Shown here piece by piece: positions 1-7,509 of a stretch of 24,718 bases of DNA. The position numbers and the translations under genes were made by a program. Source of the DNA: a virus. Position 1 is the stretch's first letter. The number at the start of each line of letters is the position of its first letter. The DNA is taken from the IMG/VR virus record IMGVR_UViG_3300035145_002528, positions 1 through 24,718 of that record, one strand, 5' to 3'. The notes beneath the pieces are model-generated. The model had not been told where the DNA came from and made no database searches. It saw only the letters and a program-made list of their open reading frames with translations.

Positions 1-1993
1 GTTTAGGTCGACCAGGAACATATTCAATATATGATAAATCATAGAATTGGTCTTTTTGGTTTGAAACCAATTTAAAACTGTTTGTAAAGTCATTACCAGA
101 AGCATCTTTAATTTCAACAATTTCAAATACATCTGGGAATCCTAAATTATATTGTGTATTACTTGGAGTAGCATTACCGGTATAATTTGTTTTAATCCAA
201 CATGTGCGTTCTGTTTTATTATATGCATCAACTCCACCTACACTTCCAATTAATCTTCTGTTATGATAAACATAAACTGGATTTTGTGCAGCAGAGTCAA
301 TAGTGAAATCCATTTGAGAATTATTATTTGACTTTGTTAAACTATTTACGCCCCATTGAACGCCGTTACCAGCAATGACTAAAATATCATCTTGCTGACA
401 ATCAAAATCTTCACCAGGATTTGCTGTAAGTGATATTGAACCAGATGAATGGTTAACTTGAGCTCTTTGTCTAACAGGAACTAATGTGTCTGTTAATTCA
501 AATGTACCTAATATGCTTGAGTCAAATATTAAAGGCTTTTTAGTTACTTCTTTCAGTTTATTACCAACTGAAATATAACCATTACCATCAGATACTCTAT
601 CTAAATTTGAAATACTTCCACTTAACTGAATCCCTGCTAAGTATAATCTTGTTGGTGTAAGGTTAATAGCTATTGCTTCACCTATTTTTACATTACTTGA
701 GTCTTGTAAATCAACAGAAGTCCAGTCAATATCAACACGACCACTGTAACCAGTCACATCAACATAGTGACCATATTGTGTTCCGATACTTTGATTATTA
801 ACTAATTCTGTATTTTGAATTTGGTCAATTTTAATACTTCTTTCGCCAGAATTTTCTACGCGGAATCCTTTAACGTATGCAACACCTTGTCCAACAAGTG
901 CAAAAACTTCATTATTTGCTGAACCTTCTGGTACTCTGTCATCGCTTGAAATTGGGAATTGTTCTAATACATAGTTACCTGACTCTTCGTATGTTCTTCG
1001 AGCCATTTCTTCACCAAGGATATTATATTGAGAAACATCTCTTAATCCAACAGCGTTACCATTTTGATAACGAATAAGTGAGAAGAAATCAGAATCTTCT
1101 TTTGCTTCTGTAGGTGTTTTAACAATTAATGTTGGTGTTAGTTTTAATCTATCAGCACCAGGTGCGTTTTCGTTTTTAGAGCCGTATGCATTGTCGAATA
1201 ATGAGTCGTCTTGTAATGCATTGATTTTTGCTTCTGTAATTTGGAAACCAACTGATTTGTCTGCAGGAATATCGGAATAGTTTTCAACAATTAGTGTTTG
1301 TTCTGCTGCAAATATAAAATGACCTTTTTGGAAAATAACACCAGGTGACATTTGAATACCAAATGCTTTACCGACATTTTCGCTACCCGTTGCAACTTTT
1401 ACATTAGAATCTAAATCGAATGCAATAGTTTGTTGAGCTCCTTGGAAATTTTGTGTACCACGCTTGTATTTTTCTAACGTGATTGTAAATGATTCACCAG
1501 CTGTAAACTGTGTATATGCTGTATTTGGGTCTGCAGGAGCAATATATTTAATCCAGAATGTACTTGGTGATTCTGTATTGTTTGTACCTTTTTTACCTTT
1601 AATAATTTGAGCACGTAATCCAGTAATTGAGCCTTGCATAATATAAACATAATCGACTTCAATATCATCAGTACCTGGTTGTTCTATAACTACTCTACTT
1701 TCATATTCTTCTGGGTTGAAAGTAGTTGCGCCTGGCGCTGTCGGAGTCTGCGTAAATAATTTTACATATCTTAAATCTTCGTAGTTATTAAAAGTACATC
1801 CTTTAACGATACTACCTTCTTTAAAGATATTGTCACCAAATTGCTCGATTTGGTTTTGCAGAATGCTTTGTAACTGTGTTAGCTCACGAGCTTGAACCGC
1901 AAATCCCGGCTTGAACAAAATACGATTGAACTGCTTATCTTGGTCGTAATCGTCAAAATAAGGCGATTGATTGAGATTTGTGTTAATAGGCAT
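1..1993 (-). CDS. DUF4815-type virion structural protein (3' end outside window)
   Basis: The frame is open from an ATG at 1993 to the left edge, giving 664 codons with no stop, so the C-terminus lies outside the window. The N-terminus begins MPINTNLNQSPYFDDYDQD and continues with FKPGFAVQARELTQLQSIL at about residues 30-50. This is the signature of the DUF4815 proteins of marine T4-like phages. These are virion-associated, probably peripheral baseplate or fibre-attachment proteins; the exact role is not established. The rest is beta-rich, with alternating short hydrophobic strands and no membrane segment. The start is preceded by AAGGAAAT about 8 bases upstream, and gp8 ends only 13 bases before it, so the gene belongs to the same operon. 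The family call is recognition of the N-terminal motif; the function is inferred from context. Confidence 0.8.
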   Translation of the reverse strand, partial: MPINTNLNQSPYFDDYDQDKQFNRILFKPGFAVQARELTQLQSILQNQIEQFGDNIFKEGSIVKGCTFNNYEDLRYVKLFTQTPTAPGATTFNPEEYESRVVIEQPGTDDIEVDYVYIMQGSITGLRAQIIKGKKGTNNTESPSTFWIKYIAPADPNTAYTQFTAGESFTITLEKYKRGTQNFQGAQQTIAFDLDSNVKVATGSENVGKAFGIQMSPGVIFQKGHFIFAAEQTLIVENYSDIPADKSVGFQITEAKINALQDDSLFDNAYGSKNENAPGADRLKLTPTLIVKTPTEAKEDSDFFSLIRYQNGNAVGLRDVSQYNILGEEMARRTYEESGNYVLEQFPISSDDRVPEGSANNEVFALVGQGVAYVKGFRVENSGERSIKIDQIQNTELVNNQSIGTQYGHYVDVTGYSGRVDIDWTSVDLQDSSNVKIGEAIAINLTPTRLYLAGIQLSGSISNLDRVSDGNGYISVGNKLKEVTKKPLIFDSSILGTFELTDTLVPVRQRAQVNHSSGSISLTANPGEDFDCQQDDILVIAGNGVQWGVNSLTKSNNNSQMDFTIDSAAQNPVYVYHNRRLIGSVGGVDAYNKTERTCWIKTNYTGNATPSNTQYNLGFPDVFEIVEIKDASGNDFTNSFKLVSNQKDQFYDLSYIEYVPGRPK

Positions 1994-2006
1994 TTATATT
2001 ATTTCC

Positions 2007-3710
2007 TTAAAATTCCAGTACAAACTTAAATTCCTCACGCGATAGGTCCGTTCTAGCTAGTGGGAAGAAGTTTTCCATAAAGTAAACTTCGCCAGTTTTC
2101 TGCATATAATCTGACAGCGTAACATTAGAGGTTACCGGACTATTTATATTGAGTGTCTGGCCAGTTTCATTCCTAAATGGTAAAGTTAAATCTAATGGTA
2201 CATCGTTTGTTGTGTTTTCGTGTAGTGTTGAACCAGTTGAAACATCATTTGTATATGGTCCCAAATATTCAGCAAGATAAATTGTATTTGCTGATGAGTC
2301 AACTTCATGTACTTTTGCACTAAATACTGTTTCGTTGCTACTATTGACTTGAATAATTGTGCTATTTGCAGTTACTTTATCGTAATCGTCTGTAACTACA
2401 GCAATACGGTTATCGAATACATCGGGTACGGGAGCTGTATTTGCTTGACCACTTCTCCAATTACGAGAATTTACAGTGTCAAATTCAGGCGATCGCACAA
2501 TACCTACACCACCGTAAGTATTTACATCACCAATTTTTGTGTTATCATCTGCTGTAATATATCCATAAAAACTAAAGTGTTTACATCTTAATTCATCAAT
2601 TAAATTAAATCCATGGCCACCAGGTGGAGATAAACGAGGTCGGATTAATGCACGAACATCAGTTGTCGTATTATCTTCTGGTAAAAATTGATTAGCTCCT
2701 GGGTCAACAATAGATGCAATAGCGTTTGTATATCCGCTTCCTTCATCTAAAACTGTGATACTTGTAATTTGATTATTTACAATGTTAGGTATTGCTACGG
2801 CTCCAGTACCATCACCAATAATATCTAATCTTGGAATAATTTTAAAATTAGCATTACTTGCAACACCTGCTAAATTTGGAGTTGGAACTCCAGTTAAATA
2901 TTCTGCACCTACTCTAATTTCAGCATTACCTGTAGTTTCATTATAGCTATAATATGTAATTTTAAATAAGCGTGAAACACCATTACCTGGATTTGTTGTG
3001 TACATATATTGTCCAGTAAAGTAATTCGTTATTGGACTCCAGTCTGGTGACGATGTAAATGGTGTAACAAGAATAACACCCGATGAATAAGGAGTTGCAA
3101 TTATTCCACCCGTATATGTTTCGTATCCGAAGTTGTCATCTGGGTTTGTTACAACAATATCTGAAACTGTGCTTGCTGTATTTGCTGTTGGATTATTAGG
3201 AGTTGGTGTTGGTGTAATTGGAACATAACCAATTGCATTATAAGCATCAAATTCTAACGTGGATATAACATACATATATTTCCAAACATATCCATCAGCT
3301 GTAATATAAATTTGGTTTGTATTTGTTACATCATAGTTTGGAGGTGTTGATGCTGCTCCACCATTGTTGTTATTCAAACATTTAAATACTCGGTAATCAC
3401 CAGTATCATTATCGTTTGGACCTACAACAGCGTAAAATCTTTGGTCTGCTAAATTTACTGTATCATCATATTCAGTATATACTTGACCAACCTGCCAAGG
3501 ATAATATTTAATCATAAAATGAATATCAGCAGGTGCAATCTTTTTACCGAATAATGATCGCTCTAAAAATCCAGTTTTAGAAGCTTGAGCATCTTCTGGT
3601 GAAAAAGTATCGATGCCAGAAACGAAAACGTAATAATCATTATTCGCAAGGTCGTCAATGAACAACCTTGTCACATCTGTTTTAAAACTATTGCTTAATA
3701 TTTCTGCCAT
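2007..3710 (-). CDS. 8: Baseplate wedge subunit gp8
   Basis: The product is 567 residues, a T4 gp8-like baseplate wedge protein. In T4, gp8 joins the gp7-gp10-gp6 wedge and helps hold the baseplate together. The N-terminus (FKTDVTRLFIDDLANNDYYVFVSG) leads into a region where each phage gp8 describes a position and a time of contact. Family features recognisable from T4 gp8 are the YRVFKCLNNN segment near residue 105, DGYVWKYMYVI near residue 140, and the C-terminal GEVYFMENFFP...EEFKFVLEF, which parallels the GEMIYMENRPP...INILFTF end of T4 gp8. It is much longer than T4 gp8 (334 residues); the extra length lies in the middle (about residues 160-480) and may be an added surface domain. A NATAAATA-type late promoter lies just upstream. 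Confidence 0.82.
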   Translation of the reverse strand: MAEILSNSFKTDVTRLFIDDLANNDYYVFVSGIDTFSPEDAQASKTGFLERSLFGKKIAPADIHFMIKYYPWQVGQVYTEYDDTVNLADQRFYAVVGPNDNDTGDYRVFKCLNNNNGGAASTPPNYDVTNTNQIYITADGYVWKYMYVISTLEFDAYNAIGYVPITPTPTPNNPTANTASTVSDIVVTNPDDNFGYETYTGGIIATPYSSGVILVTPFTSSPDWSPITNYFTGQYMYTTNPGNGVSRLFKITYYSYNETTGNAEIRVGAEYLTGVPTPNLAGVASNANFKIIPRLDIIGDGTGAVAIPNIVNNQITSITVLDEGSGYTNAIASIVDPGANQFLPEDNTTTDVRALIRPRLSPPGGHGFNLIDELRCKHFSFYGYITADDNTKIGDVNTYGGVGIVRSPEFDTVNSRNWRSGQANTAPVPDVFDNRIAVVTDDYDKVTANSTIIQVNSSNETVFSAKVHEVDSSANTIYLAEYLGPYTNDVSTGSTLHENTTNDVPLDLTLPFRNETGQTLNINSPVTSNVTLSDYMQKTGEVYFMENFFPLARTDLSREEFKFVLEF

Positions 3711-3737
3711 TTTCTATTTGACTCTAACCGTTTTTAT

Positions 3738-3745
3738 TATTTATT
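3738..3745 (-). promoter_or_regulatory. Late-promoter-like motif upstream of gp8
   Basis: On the minus strand the sequence reads AATAAATA, matching the NATAAATA late promoter known from T4-like marine phages (T4 consensus TATAAATA). It lies in the 42-base gap between the protease and gp8 genes, 28 bases before the gp8 ATG, leaving a leader of about 20 bases. The motif is short and AT-rich, so chance occurrence is possible. Confidence 0.45.
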
Positions 3746-3752
3746 ACCAGCC

Positions 3753-6023
3753 TCAGGATGTAAATGAAACCTTTTGTCTAGGCCATGCTTTACCTGAAGT
3801 TGGTCTTCGTTTAAATGTTGTTTGTTCTGAACCACCAGCAATATATTTACCGGTTCCCATACGTACACCCCATGGAATATGTACTCTTAAAGCTGGTGTT
3901 CCATATAATTCTGTTAAATCAGCTCCACCATTTTGATAATCGTTATCAGAAATACGATTAACATTACTTGATGAATATAATTTAGATGATGCTACATTTC
4001 CTGCTGGATAAATTGCTGGAGGATTATTTTTACTTCCTGCAACATTAGAAAAATCAATTCCTTCCATACCTTCACCAATTAAATTTTCTTTTGCTGATTG
4101 TACCATTATCTCTTTGAGTTTAGCAATACTTGGATATACTCCTCGTTCAGTAAAGTAATGTTCTAAAAATACTGATGCGCAACCAGCTGCAACTGGTGCA
4201 GCACAACTTGTTCCACTAAAATATCCCCATTTACCATCTTGGAAAGTAGTTGTAGGATATGATGTCCAAGTATAAGCGCCATAAGCAGCAAAATCAATCA
4301 TTGGACCACGACTACTATAATCGTCCATTAATCTATTAACATCGTCTTGTTGACATGCTGCAATCGTGAATTGATTATCTCCACCCTCTGCTTCAATTCT
4401 AAGTGGATAGTATGTTGCTTGAGCGCCTTGCGTTGAATTAGTAAATTGATTTCTGCCTTCACTATCTAAAGTATTTGTTACATAACTTACACCGCTGTCT
4501 ACTCTTACTGTAGTATTAAATCTTGGGTCTGTTGGACTTACAGCAACATGAGCATTATTACCTGCGCTTTTAAAGTGATAAATTCCATTATAACTATTGA
4601 ATTGGCTCATTACTGTATCAAATGTAGAATAACGAGTTTGGTCTGGTATAGAAATCATCCATTTATCAGTGCTGTCTGCTGGGTCTTGGATAACTCTTGG
4701 AATAATTAAGTTATCTGCAAATGCTCTAAAATCGCCTTGCCAAGAGTTTGTGTCTTTTACACATGAAATAGTACCAGTCATGCTTGGATGGAAATCACAA
4801 ACATAATCATATGTTGTTGAGGCATCAGGCATTGTAAATGTAACTGTGCTTGTTCCCTGTCCAGTAACTCCTGCAACATTACTACCACCTTGTCTGATAT
4901 ACAATGGATGTCCGCCAGAAGCTTGGTTATCAATAATCACAGTATCGCCTGGATTACAAGTAATTGCTCTATTATTAACGCCGTTGCTTGCTCCAGTTCC
5001 TTCGTAAATTCTATCTTCACCAGTAACTACGTATGCACTTGAACCTGAAGCAGTCATTGTAATATTCCAAGTTGCTGCTTGGACATCACCACGATTTATT
5101 GTTGTTGAATTACCATCTTCGTCATAAGCTACAATTTGATTAATGTCATCGATGATATAAAATTTTTCGTGGTCAACACCAGAATATCCCCATGCTCCAG
5201 TTACGACTGTTGCATTACGAACACCTGTTACTGAATTTACTGCTTTAGAAATATGCCATGAAAGTGCAGCGTAATATGCATTAGTTACACCATCACTTAG
5301 ATACATAACTCTTAATGAAGATTTTTTACCCCAACCACAATGTTTACCACCTGCTGCACTTAATACTCCAATCGCATGAGATGAAAACCAGTCTGAACTA
5401 GGATTTGTAACTTGGTTATTACGAGCTGAAGTTAATGCTCCACTAACTATTGACCAATCCATAGGAACAAATCTCGAAGTATTAACATCATCAATTTCTG
5501 AAAAGTCTGGATGGTCTTCGTGACCAGCATTACCCGATGCAGGAGTACCTGCTTCAATAGCAATAATATCTACATATTCACCAAGAAAATTACTTTTAAC
5601 TGTTTCGTTCATATTGAAATCGTTAAAATAACCCATTGGAGGATTACCATTTCCTGCAGCTGCAGCGTCAAACTCACTAGAAAAATACATATTCATACCA
5701 GTATAGTTTGCGCCATCATCTAAACTAGGAGAAGATGGTGTATATCTTGTTAAATATTGAACTGTACCAGAAGATGGAAGTTCATATCTTGGAGTTGATG
5801 ATGGATATGATACTAAATCAATAACTGGTCTTTCAGGTCCACATTCAATAACTTTATCGCTTTCATTTAATTGAGCTGCTTCTTCATCAGTCAATCTCAT
5901 ACAAATAATAGCATCCCACAGGTCAAAGTTATTGACCACTTCCATACCAGCTGCTTCATTTGCTAAGAATAAAGCTTCGTCTGTTCCTGGTTGAAGGATT
6001 ACGTTATGAATGCGTTTAGCCAT
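3753..6023 (-). CDS. Subtilisin-like (S8) protease with inserted cupredoxin domain
   Basis: The product is 756 residues. Residues about 5-65 resemble an I9-type propeptide (LTDEEAAQLNESDKVIE). The S8 fold follows. H216 sits in SSHAIGV, the oxyanion asparagine N489 in SAGNN, and the serine S606 in GTSCAAP. The position normally held by the catalytic aspartate reads IAIEAG, so E157 appears to replace it. Between the S1-pocket strand (about residue 275) and N489, residues about 314-422 form a cupredoxin-like domain. It has candidate type 1 copper ligands H362, C409, H412 and M415, with the C-x2-H-x2-M spacing of amicyanin. The gene lies in the baseplate operon between a fibre gene and gp8, with a 3-base gap to the fibre gene. 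It is probably virion-bound and may cleave host surface or phage proteins; the substrate is unknown. The S8 assignment is firm, the copper binding is inferred. Confidence 0.85.
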   Translation of the reverse strand: MAKRIHNVILQPGTDEALFLANEAAGMEVVNNFDLWDAIICMRLTDEEAAQLNESDKVIECGPERPVIDLVSYPSSTPRYELPSSGTVQYLTRYTPSSPSLDDGANYTGMNMYFSSEFDAAAAGNGNPPMGYFNDFNMNETVKSNFLGEYVDIIAIEAGTPASGNAGHEDHPDFSEIDDVNTSRFVPMDWSIVSGALTSARNNQVTNPSSDWFSSHAIGVLSAAGGKHCGWGKKSSLRVMYLSDGVTNAYYAALSWHISKAVNSVTGVRNATVVTGAWGYSGVDHEKFYIIDDINQIVAYDEDGNSTTINRGDVQAATWNITMTASGSSAYVVTGEDRIYEGTGASNGVNNRAITCNPGDTVIIDNQASGGHPLYIRQGGSNVAGVTGQGTSTVTFTMPDASTTYDYVCDFHPSMTGTISCVKDTNSWQGDFRAFADNLIIPRVIQDPADSTDKWMISIPDQTRYSTFDTVMSQFNSYNGIYHFKSAGNNAHVAVSPTDPRFNTTVRVDSGVSYVTNTLDSEGRNQFTNSTQGAQATYYPLRIEAEGGDNQFTIAACQQDDVNRLMDDYSSRGPMIDFAAYGAYTWTSYPTTTFQDGKWGYFSGTSCAAPVAAGCASVFLEHYFTERGVYPSIAKLKEIMVQSAKENLIGEGMEGIDFSNVAGSKNNPPAIYPAGNVASSKLYSSSNVNRISDNDYQNGGADLTELYGTPALRVHIPWGVRMGTGKYIAGGSEQTTFKRRPTSGKAWPRQKVSFTS

Positions 6024-6026
6024 TTA

Positions 6027-7472
6027 TTAGCTCTCTAATTTTAATGCGTCAATAGTGACTGTAACTGTTCCTGCACTTCCTGAATTATTTTGAATTGCTA
6101 CTGGAACTTCAGTTTCTGAATTATCTAACCAACCCATAATTGATGGTGTTATTTTAAATGTTGTTGTACCTGAAGCTGTTGCAATAAATTCTGCAATAAC
6201 ACCAGAACCATCCGATGGGTCTGTTCCTTGTGTTCTACCTGCGTCTGCTGTTCTTGATGCTGTGTCGGAATATATTCTAACCCAACACTGTTTGTCTACT
6301 GTAACTTTTTGTAAAGCGAATGATTTACCTAATGTAGCGTATTCAACTGAACCTGAAGCTCCATCTGCAATTGAACTGGTCGTTTCTGCTTCTGATACAC
6401 GAGATGCTCCACTACCACCGCCGCCTGCTGCAGCCCATTGATAATCTGAACCACTCCATTGTAAGAACTGATTAGAAGATGCGCCTGAAACATTTAAGTG
6501 AGTATCAACATCAGAATTTGTATATGTATTTCCTGGTGCTGCAACACTTAGTACGCCGTTTGAAGCTGTAATATTGGTACCTGCAATTGCTGCAACAAAA
6601 TCAGTAATGGTATCTTTCTTTGAAGCATTAGAATCATTAGCATCAATAAATCCAATACTATCTGCTGCTACATCAAGTGTTCCACCTGTTAAACTGTTGA
6701 GGTCTGTACCACCGCCTCCACCGCCACCAGTAGAATTAATGGTAATACTATCAGCGTTAGCATCAGTCGTAATAGTGATATTAGAACCAGCTACTAGAGT
6801 AAGTGTGTCTGTTGCGGTATCAGCTACAACATTAGTTTGACCTGCAACTGCAATTGTTCCAAATGTATTAGCAGAAGAACCACCGCCACTTGGTAATGCA
6901 GTCCACTGATAATCTGAACCATCCCATTGTAGTACTTCGTTACTTCCTGCACCTGAAACATTAAGGTGAGCATCTACATCTGTATCAGCGTAAGAACCTC
7001 CTCCGCCACCGCCACCTTGAGCTACCCAAGTATATGTACCATCAGCATTTGTCTTTAAAACATAATCAGATGTTTCTGAGTTGGTAACATTATTAGCATA
7101 AACATAAGGAGCAAGAGGGTCTGTATAATTTGTAATTGTACCACCAGAAGTATCTGCTAGAAGCTTTCTCCATGAACCGTGTGCGTAGTATAGAGCACCA
7201 GTATCATGAGCATGGCCAACTGCTCCGTGATAAGTGCTTGGACTATTAGCGGTTAGGTTTGCAAATGTATCATAATAAAATGTTACTTTGTGAGGTTTTC
7301 CGTATAAATCTAAATTCCCATTGGAATCAAATATATTGGTAAGTGTTGATGCATTACCATAACTGAAATATATTTCGTTGAAATTGTCGTTTACTTTGTC
7401 GAACGCATTACGTAAGGGGTCACCTGACCCATCATTCGCTGATGCTCCGATATTAATTACTTGCTTGGCCAC
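6027..7472 (-). CDS. Tail fibre or baseplate-attached fibre protein
   Basis: The product is 481 residues. The N-terminus (INIGASANDGSGDPLRNAF followed by NDNFNEIY) is the attachment motif common to fibre and structural proteins of marine T4-like phages. Two seven-glycine runs at residues 153-159 and 249-255 and another Gly-rich linker near 350 separate domains. A unit of about 35 residues (DVDAHLNVSGAGSN...LQWDGSDYQW) occurs at 161-195 and again at 316-350. The C-terminal 125 residues form a separate beta-rich domain without obvious glycan-binding or protease motifs. The start is GTG at 7472 rather than ATG, supported by an AAGGAG site about 8 bases upstream. Its place between gp7 and the protease suggests a short baseplate fibre; the receptor is unknown. 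Confidence 0.72.
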   Translation of the reverse strand: MAKQVINIGASANDGSGDPLRNAFDKVNDNFNEIYFSYGNASTLTNIFDSNGNLDLYGKPHKVTFYYDTFANLTANSPSTYHGAVGHAHDTGALYYAHGSWRKLLADTSGGTITNYTDPLAPYVYANNVTNSETSDYVLKTNADGTYTWVAQGGGGGGGSYADTDVDAHLNVSGAGSNEVLQWDGSDYQWTALPSGGGSSANTFGTIAVAGQTNVVADTATDTLTLVAGSNITITTDANADSITINSTGGGGGGGTDLNSLTGGTLDVAADSIGFIDANDSNASKKDTITDFVAAIAGTNITASNGVLSVAAPGNTYTNSDVDTHLNVSGASSNQFLQWSGSDYQWAAAGGGGSGASRVSEAETTSSIADGASGSVEYATLGKSFALQKVTVDKQCWVRIYSDTASRTADAGRTQGTDPSDGSGVIAEFIATASGTTTFKITPSIMGWLDNSETEVPVAIQNNSGSAGTVTVTIDALKLES

Positions 7473-7501
7473 AGCAGAATCTCCTTAAATTTATATTTAA
7501 A

Positions 7502-7509
7502 TATTTATT
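7502..7509 (-). promoter_or_regulatory. Late-promoter-like motif upstream of fibre gene
   Basis: The minus strand reads AATAAATA overlapping the end of the gp7-like gene, 30 bases before the GTG start of the fibre gene. It matches NATAAATA, and initiation about 7 bases downstream would leave the AAGGAG ribosome site intact. The evidence is the motif and its position only. Confidence 0.35.

Noticed and set aside
1994-2006. TATAAATG just before the DUF4815 gene as a late promoter
   Set aside because: The motif includes the start codon itself, so the transcript would begin inside the gene.
2307-3936. Plus-strand open frames opposite gp8 and the protease
   Set aside because: They are antisense to long, family-recognised minus-strand genes and lack ribosome sites.
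7488-7495. TATAAATT as late promoter of the fibre gene
   Set aside because: Transcription starting about 7 bases downstream would remove part of the AAGGAG ribosome site; the motif at 7502-7509 fits better.
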